Numbered from the stretch's first letter, positions 26,471-38,772 are shown. The stretch: 64,000 bases of DNA from Megaustenia siamemsis (GCA_032433765.1 JAVIAB010000041.1:74732232-74796231); one strand, 5' to 3'. A program made the numbers and translations. The notes: generated by a model not told the origin, from the letters alone.

Positions 26471-27639
26471 GTAAGTACAACACATTGCAGCAAACACAGA
26501 GAATGACGGCAGCAAGTCTACATATATAATATCAACCGTATTATTGCCATTTAGGTAATAGTTTAATAATACCCCATTTGCAAACACCAATTTACTCGTA
26601 TAGAGAATGTTAAATATTTATTACTTGTGTTAGGATTTACACTTACAACGGATAAGGTCTTGTAAGTTAAAGATTAAGTGCATGTCAATTTTGGTAACAG
26701 CAACAGCACAGACAATGTCACAGTTTAATGAGAAATATCAACATTGTTCACTATCAGCACGCACTAAATCCATCGTCGGTCATCACGTATCTATAAATCT
26801 TCACATTGCTATTTCGTTGTTTGCTTATGGAAGGCCCCGGTATCACTGCAAACTATTTAAAATCCATAATTGCTTAACCGCCATCATCCGAATTAATATC
26901 TCATCTCCCAAACAAAGAAAGGTAACTGTAGTCCTCATCGTAGCAGTCTCAGCACATGCCAAAAGACATACGGCGAAACCGCGCAGAAAGTGAACACAGC
27001 CAACTGTTCCCTGTCACACGATATCATCATTCATCGTAAACAATTGGGACATCGAAACATGATCAAAACTGATGAGACACAGCTCACGGTGTGCACAGAG
27101 CACTTAACTCAGTAGCTCCTGCAACAAGCCGGACTTGGAATATGAGGAAACTGCAACAAGGAACACTTTTCAGACATAGCCTTCAATGGTTCCTGCCGCC
27201 TATCCACCATATACCGGAAGTTCACGTCCTCTTGAAAATGATGATCGTCATATTTTTTTTTTAATGTACAGCGCTTGATGTAGTTAGGCCATCGTTGTTG
27301 ACACCAATTCCGAACATATAGACACACGGTTAGTCGTCAGATTATCTCCGTCGCACATCAAACAACAGACCGTAAGATTAGCGTACGGCCGGTCTAGGGA
27401 TATACGATGAACCATTGTGTCTTCACATTGTGTTTCCTTCTATTCCTTACTCCTTATTCCATGTTTCCATGTGTTACTTGCATATTTCAGGTGTTTCATA
27501 ACCTGGCCACATTGAGCATATCGCAATGATTGTTGCAATAAGATATTTTGTTCTTTGCTTGGTATCTTTTAAAACTGTTTCATTTATTTTTTTTATTTCT
27601 CTTAAAATTCTCAACATTAAAAAAAGAACGGTTCTTATT
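26471..27639. other. Intron, no recognised gene
   Basis: Unique-looking AT-rich sequence. Frames of 72-103 codons at 26682-26993 (+) and 27327-27109 (-) have no recognisable domain and are probably chance. Confidence 0.5.
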
Positions 27640-28100
27640 TACATTATCAACAATTGTTTGTGTTACATATTTCTTCTCTTTTGAAAATAACTTACTTGTT
27701 AGAGCCAGTCTGCGTATCATTTCTCCTACACCCACTCTATGTTGTTCTTATGGATCCAGAAGCCTGCGACCTGATACCCTTCGACCCAATGCCATTTATC
27801 TGGTATTTCTTAATTCCCTTGTCGTTCCGTACAAGGTGTTCCATTTACAAGGTATTTGAGGAAGTAGAGCTGCTCTGATGTCAGTGAGATTTGGACAATC
27901 AAAAAGGTGATGTTCTACTGTTTCATTTGGGTGTTCACAGAGTAGACATGCTGGAGTTTGGTTTCGTTGTATTCTATTGCTGTTGTTGTTCAATCGTACA
28001 AGACTGGTTCTCAGTCTGAAGATGGTGGTTTGCTCTCTTCTTATTAGATTGTTAATATTGTCATGGAGGTTTAGCCTTGATATGTATTTAAATATTAAAA
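27640..28100 (-). pseudogene. LINE 3' fragment with zinc-knuckle tail
   Basis: The - strand reads RREQTTIFRLRTSLVRLN, then TPACLLCEHPNETVEHHLFD and CPNLTDIRAALLP. This CxxC...H...C block is the usual C-terminal motif after RNase H in Jockey/I-type LINEs. Frames are broken downstream. Confidence 0.8.
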
Positions 28101-28105
28101 TAAAT

Positions 28106-28350
28106 TCGGGGGCCTCGGTAGCCGAGTTGGGAGAACCACCCTACTGGACTACCAACGTTCGGACAACCCGTGTTCGATTACCCCTTGGAGCAGTGTGAAT
28201 TGTACTCGTGGTTGAAAAAAAATAAAAACTCTGGGTCGACCCAGCCGTTGGCAGAAATGGGTACCAGGGTATTACCCTGGGAAGGTGAGGAATGTTGCCT
28301 CGCATCTGAGTTTTGATGCTTAAGGCGACACTATACAGAAATTTCCGAAC
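28106..28350 (+). mobile_element. tRNA-derived SINE
   Basis: The head GGCCTCGGTAGCCGAGTTGG resembles a tRNA acceptor/D-arm with an A box, and TGTTCGATTACC resembles a B box about 40 bases on. A body of about 180 bases follows (TGGGTCGACCCAGCCGTTGG, GGGTATTACCCTGGG). It is not a functional tRNA. The 3' border is uncertain. Confidence 0.6.
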
Positions 28351-28354
28351 ATTT

Positions 28355-28425
28355 TTGGATAGGCGGCCGAGCCCATATGGGTGGAAACTCGCGTGCTAAG
28401 ACGCCGGTTCAAGTCTCGTACTTTA
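28355..28425 (+). mobile_element. tRNA-like SINE head
   Basis: AGGCGGCCGAGCCCATATGG with the B-box-like GCCGGTTCAAGTCTCGT gives a degenerate tRNA-like fold. No intact tRNA is supported. Confidence 0.4.
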
Positions 28426-28669
28426 CATTACTTTATGCATTTAAGAAGATATCTCCCTGTTTTTCTTCCATGGCACATCCATTCAGCCAATCATCCCTAC
28501 TGTTAGAGTTCATAATTTGTTTGGCTATGTTTAAATAGATGTCAGTGTTAAATTGATACCCACTGTATACAACCATTATCTTTCCTATGCACTTAAAATA
28601 ATTGACTTTTTTTTATTTTGTGGGGAGGGGGGAATGCCTTTATTAAGTTAGAGTACCATCACTTTCCAG

Positions 28670-28794
28670 TGACTTGGACTGCCAGTGGCTCATCACTGCT
28701 CATTCACCCTCTAGTGTGGTTGTGCTAAAGTTCTTTGATTTCATCCTGGACGGTTACTTGCCATCTTGCAAGGACTATGTGGCTGTTTATGAAG
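28670..28794 (+). CDS. CUB exon B2
   Basis: A 125-nt exon between CTTTCCAG and GTAAGA. It encodes LDCQWLITAHSPSSVVVLKF, then a Cys in PSCKDYVAVYEG. The spacing of the Cys pair and the DYV motif fit the other B exons, and the phases match A2 and C2. Confidence 0.94.
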
Positions 28795-29573
28795 GTAAGA
28801 TTAACGAGCATTGCCATCATTAGGTATTTAGCTTTGTTACAAGGAAAACATAACATTTGTATACATAACCTTTTAGTATTAGGGGAGATTTGAAAAGTCA
28901 GCAGGTAGCCTTAAAGTAAAATCATCGTTTCAAAGCATTGCACAAGCTGAGTGAAGTAGGCTCATGTCATGATTGCATCACACAGTGAATTGGAGATATA
29001 ATATTTACGTTGGTTGCAGAATTCAAATACCTAGGAAACGTTTCCACAGCTGACAGTGAAATCAATTGTTATCTTATTAACATAACACAGACATGCACAA
29101 ATGGGGTAAATGAAATACGAAGATAGAAATGCATCTCAATTATATATATATCAATTGTTATCTTATTAACATGACACATACAATCGCGATAAGTAATGAA
29201 ACAGCAACGGGAAAATAATGCATTTCTATCATTCTTATCTTTCCAAAGTCAAATTTGATTCTTAATGAAGGAAGATAAACTAGATATTATAATATTTGAG
29301 ACATTATAAAGAGAACCAATATAGTCATCAGAGAATGGAGAATGATTCTCTGTTTAAAATTGTTAAAAAGTCAATAAACTCGTGAACAACAGTCAACCAC
29401 AAATAATTCCTCATGTTCTACGGCCATCTCAGAATATTTGTGTTGAAAAATAGTCAAAGGCATGTTTACATCAGCTGGTAATTCAGTGCCATTGAGCCTC
29501 AAATATATCAACACAATTGGAACGAAGATAGACAAAACGTTAGAGAACGTAGCGTGGCACAAACAGTGTGCTA
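28795..29573. other. Intron with small LINE remnant
   Basis: At about 29020-29085 the + strand reads VAEFKYLGNVSTADSEINC, the FKYLG motif that follows reverse transcriptase in LINEs. Short copies of ATCAATTGTTATCTTATTAACAT occur near 29063 and 29151. Nothing else recognised. Confidence 0.55.
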
Positions 29574-31409
29574 TTTGCGATTGATTGTTAGCACAATGTT
29601 GGCACAACAACTACCAGTGCGCAATTTACGATTGATCGTTAGCACAATGTTGGCACAACAACTACCAGTGTGATATTTGTGATTGATTGTTAGCACAATG
29701 TTGGCACAACAACTACCAGTGTTATATTTGCGATTGATTGTTAGCACAATGTTGGCACAACAACTACCAGTGCGCAATTTACGATTGATCGTTAGCACAA
29801 TGTTGGCACAACAACTACCAGTGTGATATTTGTGATTGATTGTTAGCACAATGTTGGCACAACAACTACCAGTGTGATTTTTGTGATAGATTGTTAGCAC
29901 AATGTTGGGACAACAACTACCAGTGTGATATTTGTGATTGATTGTTAGCACAATGTTGGCACAACAACTACCAGTGTGATTTTTGTGATAGATTGTTAGC
30001 ACAATGTTGGGACAACAACTACCAGTGTGATATTTGTGATTGATTGTTAGCACAATGTTGGCACAACAACTACCAGTGTGATTTTGTGATAGATTGTTAG
30101 CACAATGTTGGGACAACAACTACCAGTGTGATATTTGTGATTGATTGTTAGCACAATGTTGGCACAATTACCAGTGTGATTGATTATTAGCACAATGTTG
30201 GCACAATTACCAGTGTGATTGATTGTTAGCACAATGTTGGCACAGCTACCAGTGTGATATATACGATTGATTGTTAGAACAATGTTGGCACAACAACTAC
30301 CAGTGTGATATTTGAAATTGATCGTTAGCACAATGTTGGCACAACTACCAGTGTGATATTTGTGTTTGATCGTTAGCACAATGTTGGCACAACTACCAGT
30401 GTGATATTTGTGATTGATTGTTAGCACAATGTTGACACAACAACGACCAGTGTGATATTTGTGATTGATTGTTGGCACAATGTTTGCACAACTACCAGTG
30501 TGATATTTGTGTTTGATCGTTAGCACAATGTTGGCACAACTACCAGTGTGATATTTGTGTTTGATCGTTAGCACAATGTTGGCACAACTACCAGTGTGAT
30601 ATTTGTGTTTGATCGTTAGCACAATGTTGGCACAACTACCAGTGTGATATTTGTGTTTGATCGTTAGCACAATGTTGGCACAACTACCAGTGTGATATAT
30701 ACGATTGATTGCTAGAACAATGTTGGCACAACAACTACCAGTGTGATATTTGAAATTGATCGTTAGCACAATGTTGGCACAACTACCAGTGTGATATTTG
30801 TGTTTGATCGTTAGCACAATGTTGGCACAACTACCAGTGTGATATTTGTGGTTGATTGTTAGCACAATGTTGACACAACAACGACCAGTGTGATATTTGT
30901 GATTGATTGTTGGCACAATGTTGGCACAACTACCAGTGTGATATTTGCGTTGATCGTTAGCACAATGTTGACACAACAACTACCAGTGTGATATTTGCGA
31001 TTGACTATTAGCACAATGTTGACACAACAACTACCAGTGCTATATTTGCGATTGATTGTTAGCACAATGTTGACACAGCAACTACCAGTGTTATATTTGC
31101 AATTGACTATTAGCACAATGTTGACACAACAACTACCAGTGTTATATTTGCGATTGATTATTAGAACAATGTTGACACAACAACTACCAGTGTGATATTT
31201 GCGATTGATTATTAGCACAATGTTGACACAACAGCTACCAGTGTTATATTTGCGATTGACTATTAGCACAATGTTGACACAACAACTACCAGTGTTATAT
31301 TTGCGATTGATTATTAGCACAATGTTGACACTACAATTACCAGTGTGATATTTGCGATTGATTATTATCACAATGTTGACACAACAACTACCAGTGTGAT
31401 ATTTGCGAC
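29574..31409. repeat. 51/48-bp tandem array, about 36 copies
   Basis: The unit core is GTTAGCACAATGTTGGCACA, then ACAACTACCAGTGTGATATT. Units with and without one AAC triplet give 51- and 48-bp lengths, so frames stay open on the - strand over hundreds of codons (KYHTGSCCANIVLTI). Variant types are clustered in blocks. Not a gene. Confidence 0.95.
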
Positions 31410-31439
31410 ATCTGAAAAGAAGACGTCAAAAAATAGATA

Positions 31440-31640
31440 TTAGAAGTATCATTGTGTGGATTATTTGTGATCAGACTAAGAGTCGAAATCGTGAAGTGTG
31501 GGTTATCGAATCTAGTGGTGCATCAAGCCAGGAGAACGCGGTTCGAACCGTGTAGGATCAAAACTGATTTGTTTGTTTGTTGTTTTTTTCTGTTGGCGGT
31601 GAAAATAAAAACTGAGACTCAAACACCTGCGGCAACAGCT
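31440..31640 (+). mobile_element. tRNA-derived SINE, family 2-like
   Basis: A tRNA-like head from about 31472 has the B box GCGGTTCGAACCGTG near 31540. It is followed by TTTGTTTGTTGTTTTTTTCT, similar in layout to copies at 46860 and 47820. Confidence 0.5.
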
Positions 31641-31799
31641 CACTAAAAACTGTCTTTATTCAGCGTTCTTACATGTCACACCCGGTAGACCCTAGTAATG
31701 GGATGGAGTAGCATAGATGTTTTTTTTTTAAATCTATCAGCTTTATTATTTAAAGCTATTTTTTCTCTTAATTTCTCCTTGATTTACCGGGTCGCTCAT

Positions 31800-31960
31800 C
31801 CTAGATGCAGAATTATCTTTCTTCCGATGTTCGTTTGTATTCTGATGAAGACCTTATGTAGTCCAAAACGTCAATATGTTGTTGTGTTCATTTTTTGTAA
31901 AGCTGTCGCCATACCTTGTAGGAGAGTACGCTACACCCAATACTAGCTACTTCTACCAGG
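31800..31960 (+). mobile_element. Penelope-like terminal fragment with hammerhead-like core
   Basis: CTGATGA, a short GAC/GTC hairpin, then AAAACGTCAATATGTTGTTG, and TAAAGCTGTCGCCATACCTT. A second copy lies reversed at 52720-52850, where the core reads CTGAAGA ... GAAACGTC. Such CTGANGA...GAAACGTC motifs are known from ends of Penelope-like elements. Here the core G is mutated to A. Confidence 0.4.
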
Positions 31961-32097
31961 TTTACCATTGCACTGCGATTATTTGCCTACTCCCTACTTA
32001 TTTAAATTTACTAATTTAGATGACCCCATATTTGTACGCGTGTAGTGAAACCCGTACACAATTCCTTCTCAACTGTACCCTGACAAAGTTCGAAAAA

Positions 32098-32280
32098 ATG
32101 CAAACTAATTATTGCTTACCTGTACAGTTTGTCAGGTATAAACAAGACATAAATTATAGCTTACCTGTACAGTTTGTCAGGTATAAACAAGACATACATT
32201 ACAGCTTACCTGTACAGTTTGTCAGGTATAAACAAGACATAAATTATAGCTTACCTGTACAGTTTGTCAGGTATAAACAA
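32098..32280. repeat. 45-bp tandem repeat, about 4 copies
   Basis: The unit is CTTACCTGTACAGTTTGTCA followed by GGTATAAACAAGACATAAAT. It runs directly into the 30-bp array. Confidence 0.93.
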
Positions 32281-33352
32281 TGAAACAGAGAAAGTTGATT
32301 GTAACAACAACATGAAACAGAGAAAGTTGATTGTAACAACAAACATGAAACAGAGAAAGTTGATTGTAACAACAAACCTGAAACAGAGAAAGTTCATTGT
32401 AACAACAAACCTGAAACAGAGAAAGTTGATTGTAACAACAAACCTGAAACAGAGAAAGTTGATTGTAACAACAAACATGAAACAGAGAAAGTTGATTGTA
32501 ACAACAAACCTGAAACAGAGAAAGTTCATTGTAACAACAAACCTGAAACAGAGAAAGTTCATTGTAACAACAAACCTGAAACAGAGAAAGTTCATTGTAA
32601 CAACAAACCTGAAACAGAGAAAGTTGATTGTAACAACAAACATGAAACAGAGAAAGTTCATTGTAACAACAAACATGAAACAGAGAAAGTTGATTGTAAC
32701 AACAAACCTGAAACAGAGAAAGTTCATTGTAACAACAAACCTGAAACAGAGAAAGTTCATTGTAACAACAAACCTGAAACAGAGAAAGTTGATTGTAACA
32801 ACAAACATGAAACAGAGAAAGTTCATTGTAACAACAAACATGAAACAGAGAAAGTTCATTGTAACAACAAACCTGAAACAGAGAAAGTTCATTGTAACAA
32901 CAAACCTGAAACAGAGAAAGTTCATTGTAACAACAAACCTGAAACAGAGAAAGTTCATTGTAACAACAAACATGAAACAGAGAAAGTTCATTGTAACAAC
33001 AAACATGAAACAGAGAAAGTTGATTGTAACAACAAACCTGAAACAGAGAAAGTTCATTGTAACAACAAACCTGAAACAGAGAAAGTTCATTGTAACAACA
33101 AACCTGAAACAGAGAAAGTTCATTGTAACAACAAACATGAAACAGAGAAAGTTCATTGTAACAACAAACCTGAAACAGAGAAAGTTCATTGTAATAACAA
33201 ACCTGAAACAGAGAAAGTTCATTGTAACAACAAACATGAAACAGAGAAAGTTCATTGTAACAACAAACATGAAACAGAGAAAGTTCATTGTAACAACAAA
33301 CATGAAACAGAGAAAATTCATTGTAATAACAAACCTGAAACAGATAAAATGA
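32281..33352. repeat. 30-bp tandem array, about 36 copies
   Basis: The unit is AACATGAAACAGAGAAAGTT then GATTGTAACA, with CAT/CCT and GATT/CATT variants in block order. The unit is 10 codons without stops, so long false frames run on both strands. It ends about 50 bases before exon C2. Confidence 0.96.
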
Positions 33353-33406
33353 CTTTAATAGTGTGTCCTCAACAATAACCTATAATTTCCATGTTTCAAT
33401 CTTTAG

Positions 33407-33568
33407 GTAACAGCAGGGACGACGCTTCAAGAGTAGAATTATTTTGTGACCAAGTTTCAAACACAACAATCATGAGCCCTGGTTCCTCCTTGACTGTTGT
33501 GTTTCACTCTGATTCTACATACAACTACAGAGGCTTCAAGTTTGAGTACTCGTCCAAGGCAAAATCAG
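33407..33568 (+). CDS. CUB exon C2
   Basis: A 162-nt exon between TCTTTAG and GTAATG. It encodes DDASRVELFCDQV, then SSLTVVFHSDSTYNYRGFKF and EYSSKAKSG. It is one codon longer than C1, C4 and C5. It completes CUB module 2 (A2-B2-C2), the only internal module here with no nearby anomaly. Confidence 0.95.
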
Positions 33569-34394
33569 GTAATGCAACACTTTAGGATAAACGGTATTGA
33601 TCTCAACCATGAGCTCTGTCGGCAGTGAGTTTAAGAGTTTAAGTGATATTCATGAATATAGCACATGCTTCGTCAGTGCAGTGGCCACGTTGTGTACAAG
33701 GAAAACGTTTCTTTCTGCTTCGAAAGATACGAAAAGTGGCTAATTAAAGTTTGGAATATGTTTCGTGTCCACTTGAATTGTTACCTATAACGTGCTATTC
33801 AAATAATTAACAAACACATTGCAATGTACAATGTATATATTGCAAATAATTTATAAGCAATACATTTTAATCCATGGCGTATATAATTGCAAATAATATG
33901 GGGGAATGCATATGAGACGCTGCCTTGTGGTAGATAAACAACTGACATACAAAGATGTCTCCAAGACATCACTGAGTGAATTTCAAATAGTGAATAATGA
34001 TTTGGAAAATCTGGGAAGATGATCACAGGATGTGTACAAGAGATATCAGAGGTGCCACAGTAAAATTGGAGAATGAAATTAAGTTGAACATGGAAAATAA
34101 AATGGAAAAAGGTGGGCTGTCATTATAGTCCTTTAAAACCAATGGCAATGATTAGTGTAGACATTTTAGACTCTCCGTGTTCGACGATCTTTGCTATTAA
34201 CTATCAGATTACACAGGACCAGCATTTAAGAAGCATGACTCCACGATATGAATTTGTCTTGTTCATTTTTCTGCTTACCTGTATTTCCAATAATTATAAA
34301 ACCAACCACGAGAGAAGCTGCTCAACTACTGAGCGCTTTAGATTTGTTATTGATGATTTCATTAACCTGTTTCCAGACGTTTGTGAAAACATAC
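33569..34394. other. Intron, no recognised feature
   Basis: AT-rich sequence. Frames up to about 120 codons show no known domain. Confidence 0.5.
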
Positions 34395-34665
34395 AAAGTA
34401 AAGTACCCCCGACACGCCAAGTGACGTATAGGGAATATGGTGTTAGTGACCATAAATTTTACAGATCTTCGGCACATGACTTTTAGGGTAATGTGGTCGG
34501 TACTACGCCCGTGCCGCTTCACTTTCCCAGAAAAATATCCAGTAACCATTAAAGACTGGTTGAACCCGGAAGCCATCGGTTGGGATCGAACCCTACCCCT
34601 TGTCCTTTGTAGTCCAGTTCACTAACCACTGAGCTATCGCGGCTCCCTAAGCTATCGCGGCTCCT
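34395..34665 (-). mobile_element. SINE family 1, near full length
   Basis: Read on the - strand it starts GGAGCCGCGATAGCTCAGTG (A-box region) with B box GGGTTCGATCCC, followed by the body (AAAGTGAAGCGGCACGGGCG) and the 3' end with CACTAACACCATATTCCCTA. The head is preceded by a partial duplicate of itself (GGAGCCGCGATAGCTTAG). Confidence 0.8.
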
Positions 34666-34984
34666 GAAAACATACAAGATCGTATATAATTTATTTTACA
34701 ACTGAAGATATAAGCTGATCCACTGTACATAAAACGTAGGCATTCCTTTGATCTATACAAGATGCATGTTATCGACGGCCATCGATGTCAATCATTAATC
34801 AAATGAATTAAGTTGAAATGTTCATTGACAGCACAGACCGCAATGACGATTAGAAAAGTTACAAATATTGAAAGGGCACTCGTGAGGAATGAAGGTTATC
34901 TACAATAATTATTAATCAAATAGTGATAATTGTTCTGGACAAATAATACAAGGATTGGTGCACTCAACGATATAATGATTTTGT

Positions 34985-35240
34985 ATATTTCATTCAAACA
35001 TGACAAATGAGATGTTTGGGGCATATTAAAAGACACAACACCCTACTAAAAGTAATATTGGAAGGGAAAATACAAGGTAAAAGAGGCAGACCAGGACTAA
35101 CTTGGACGAGTGACATAAAAAAAATGGGCAAGTCAGTCTACGACAACCGGCACCATGAAAGCAAGAGACAGAGCGGAATGGCGCTCCATGGTAGCCAACC
35201 TTCAATGCGCAGACGGCCCTTAATGATGATGATCGCTGAT
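34985..35240 (+). pseudogene. LINE C-terminal fragment ending in GATGAT repeats
   Basis: The + strand reads LGHIKRHNTLLKVILEGKIQ, GRPGLTWTSDIKK and, after a frame change, RDRAEWRSMVANLQCAD. It ends in a short TGATGATGAT run. The same tail occurs at 41700-41893 (+), 49050-49270 (-) and 61905-62125 (+). The layout suggests an RTE-like LINE with a microsatellite 3' end. Confidence 0.8.
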
Positions 35241-36179
35241 GAAAGAGTCGAATCCATTGTGAGTCTGTGACTGAGATAAGATACGTGCGTAAAGACGACC
35301 TCAACGGTAGAAATCCCGACGGCCACTAGATGGACTGTTGAAACTGCACGATTATAAAAGAGTGTCAAACGTGTTATTCTAAATGAACAGATATGATTGG
35401 ATAAAGAAAAAAAGAAAACTAAAAATACAGTTTTAAAACAGTCAATGGAAAAAAAAGAAAAATGTAATATAATTCCAAAAAAGATAATATTTTACAATTA
35501 ATGAAACACAACAGCTTTCTATAAGCCACATTTCGTGACAGGAAAATGCAAGGTAACTGATATATAAACAGATACAAATTAAAGTGGACTTACAACTTCC
35601 AGAGATGACCCTAACATCTATACGTGTACCAACAATAAAAGTAACCGTGTAAAGAAACACCATTGCGGGTGGGGTGGGTTTAACCCTTCTATGTAAATGC
35701 GTCCTGCTACTAATGCAAACAAGCAGATATGATAACCTTGAAGGAAAAACTCGGTGCATGTACAACTAGCGAGCTACAGGAACGATCAATGGGAACAAGG
35801 AAAAATGACGATCTTCAAAGACAATATCGGTGCGTGTATAACTAGCGAGCTGCTAGAATCAGTACACACTTTATCATCCTCTAAAACTCTTAAGGCTACT
35901 TTTATGTTAAATGGAAGGTTTGTGATAGCAAGATATAGAATAGCTTGCCAAAGTTAGTGTACAACAATACATGTCAAAGTTTCTAATTAGATATATTTCT
36001 GTTCAAGCAAGTTCCATTAACAGGTACCATCACATAAAACAGTATGTCAAATAATAACATTACTTCACTATATATGTGTATCGTGTCTCTATTATAGCGA
36101 CCACAAATTTAATGAAAGAAACATTAATTAAGAAACACAACGTGTGTTTGATTACAATCTTTGTTGACTACTAAATGTG
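35241..36179. other. Intron, no recognised feature
   Basis: AT-rich. ACTAGCGAGCT lies in two related contexts at about 35764 and 35839 (a diverged direct repeat). No gene is supported. Confidence 0.5.
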
Positions 36180-36189
36180 TTTGGCTGCT

Positions 36190-36300
36190 CAAAACATTTG
36201 ACATTGTAGAAACTATTGTTTGCTGTAGGGTTGACAATGACACCTCTGACTGGTCTGGCATAAGACAGGGAGTTAGACAGGGTACATCTTATCACCTTAT
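36190..36300 (+). pseudogene. LINE reverse transcriptase remnant
   Basis: The + strand reads VETIVCCRVDNDTSDWSGIR, then QGVRQGT. GVRQG is the conserved block before the active site in non-LTR reverse transcriptases. It then runs into a TA microsatellite. Confidence 0.6.
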
Positions 36301-36584
36301 CTATTCATATATATATATATATATCATATTTCTGTTCATGTATATGTGGGAAATATAATGAGTAAAGTCAGAGAAGCAAATAATAAAGAACAGTTTGACG
36401 CTCTCAAACACTACAAGAAATACGACACGCCTGATGATTCTGCATATTACTCACAAGTGGCTTAGAATAAAAAAATGATACCATCAGTTCTATAATATAA
36501 GAGTAAACAAACAACAGTTTTATCTCGATGCAACAAAATCACAATTTCTACAACAGATAAGACACATATAACAACTGAGATATG

Positions 36585-37215
36585 TTTCTTTCTTTCTTCT
36601 TTTCTTTCCTTCCTTATTTGTTTTCGACGTTGAGGAGAGATAATGTGGACGGTTTCTTTCTCTTCTTTTGGCTTCTTCTGCTGCTATACGTCCGAGTGTT
36701 TCTAGTATTCCATCTATCCACCTTTTTCTTGGCTAGCCTCTTGGTCTGGTGTTCTCGTATGGTTTGTTTGGTAACATGTATTAGATTTAGTTCTTTATGT
36801 CTGATCACATTCTCGAAATACTTGGTATGTTGTTGCTGTATGAATGAATAAGCTGACCCCGTTCCCAGTCTTTTTCATAACTCTCCATTTCAAATCGTAT
36901 CAATCTGGTTGTTTCATGTCACGCGTCTGAACACTTCATTTCTGTGGTGTTTATTGTTCTAATAGATTATTGAGTCTATGTCTATGTCTGGCACTGTTAG
37001 CACAACGCCGGGATAAAGATAGTCTTATAAATAGTCGCTTCGCTTCTAACGTCACTTCTTTGTTAGACCTTGGTGGTGAAATCAGTTCAATAACTTGACA
37101 GGCTTTTGTTACATCTTGAGTCTGATTCTGTTGCTTGCATGTGGTTATATGTAATGCTGCTGCCTAAGTATTTCAATTCCTTCTCTTGTTATAATATTGC
37201 AATGTATTGTTCTGT
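36585..37215 (-). pseudogene. LINE C-terminal region, decayed
   Basis: The - strand reads HVTKQTIREHQTKRLAKKKV, then DRWNTRNTRTYSSRR and basic residues. Related decayed sequence is at 49500-49860. Further upstream on the - strand, fragments of the post-RT region are broken by stops. Confidence 0.6.
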
Positions 37216-37510
37216 TGGTGTCTTCTTCTGTCAACGAATGCTAGTGTCGTAGAAGTATATTTAGAATACAATGGACGGAGAAAAGAATAAACGTGTCCAT
37301 GTTGTAAGAACTTACAATTCCAGGAAACATGATAAAAAACATAAAAACAGAATAGGTTATTTCTGCAACAATGCATACGAGATAGCGGCTCATTACAGTG
37401 TGCGTGGTTGTGGTAAATGAACTAGAAGTAGACCTAGAAGAAGGGGGGTGCAAGATATCACAGGTTAGCTGGGATTGATTGCTGCAGCAACGTTCGGAGC
37501 ATAAGAGAAA
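37216..37510. other. Intron, no recognised feature
   Basis: Short unassigned interval before the 60-bp array. Confidence 0.5.
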
Positions 37511-38475
37511 ACAAACAAACTCAGATTAACTGTCACGGGAGCCAAATATCAATGGGTACAAGATGAAAGAACAAACAAACTCAGATTAACTGTCACGGGA
37601 GCCAAATATCAATGGGTACAAGATGAAAGAACAAACAAACTCAGATTAACTGTCACGGGAGCCAAATATCAATGGGTACAAGATGAAAGAACAAACAAAC
37701 TCAGATTAACTGTCACGGGAGCCAAATATCAATGGGTACAAGATGAAAGAACAAACAAACTCAGATTAACTGTCACGGGAGCCAAATATCAATGGGTACA
37801 AGATGAAAGAACAAACAAACTCAGATTAACTGTCACGGGAGCCAAATATCAATGGGTACAAGATGAAAGAACAAACAAACTCAGATTAACTGTCACGGGA
37901 GCCAAATATCAATGGGTACAAGATGAAAGAACAAACAAACTCAGATTAACTGTCACGGGAGCCAAATATCAATGGGTACAAGATGAAAGAACAAACAAAC
38001 TCAGATTAACTGTCACGGGAGCCAAATATCAATGGGTACAAGATGAAAGAACAAACAAACTCAGATTAACTGTCACGGGAGCCAAATATCAATGGGTACA
38101 AGATGAAAGAACAAACAAACTCAGATTAACTGTCACGGGAGCCAAATATCAATGGGTACAAGATGAAAGAACAAACAAACTCAGATTAACTGTCACGGGA
38201 GCCAAATATCAATGGGTACAAGATGAAAGAACAAACAAACTCAGATTAACTGTCACGGGAGCCAAATATCAATGGGTACAAGATGAAAGAACAAACAAAC
38301 TCAGATTAACTGTCACGGGAGCCAAATATCAATGGGTACAAGATGAAAGAACAAACAAACTCAGATTAACTGTCACGGGAGCCAAATATCAATGGGTACA
38401 AGATGAAAGAACAAACAAACTCAGATTAACTGTCACGGGAGCCAAATATCAATGGGTACAAGATGAAAGAACAAA
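37511..38475. repeat. 60-bp tandem array, 16 identical copies
   Basis: The unit is ACAAACAAACTCAGATTAAC, TGTCACGGGAGCCAAATATC, AATGGGTACAAGATGAAAGA. All 16 copies read identically over 960 bases, unlike every other array here. The last partial copy ends exactly where a SINE begins. Confidence 0.98.
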
Positions 38476-38695
38476 GGACAAGAGGTCGGGTTCGATCCTT
38501 AGTGACGGCTTCCAGGTTCACCCAGCCTTTAATGGGTACCGGACTTTTTTATGGGAAAGTGAAGCGGCACGGGCGTAATACCGACCAAATTACCCTAAAA
38601 AACATGTGCCGAAAGTCTATGAAAATTATAGTCACTAACACCATATTCCCTAAACGCCACGTGGCGTGGCGGGGCTCTTTACATTTTTTTTTTAC
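38476..38695 (+). mobile_element. SINE family 1, 5'-truncated
   Basis: It starts at GGACAAGAGGTCGGGTTCGA (B-box part) and continues with the body and 3' end of the family, ending in a T-run. The A-box half is missing, replaced by the 60-bp array. Confidence 0.8.
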
Positions 38696-38772
38696 AAAAT
38701 GAAAGATGATGATGATTAGGCTTATATAGAATGTCAATTATGAAGATGTTTAATCACATAATTATGTTGCAG

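Noticed and set aside
26682..26993. Small gene of 103 codons
   Set aside because: No recognisable domain, no second exon or start context that stands out; chance frame is likely.
28106..28425. Functional tRNA genes
   Set aside because: A- and B-box-like segments are present but the arms do not pair into an intact cloverleaf, and SINE-type bodies follow.
29571..31371. Cys-rich frames of 170-310 codons on the - strand
   Set aside because: Tandem-repeat translation with no signal peptide, splice or domain evidence.
32251..33352. Frames of 356 and 362 codons on opposite strands
   Set aside because: Shadow of the 30-bp array.
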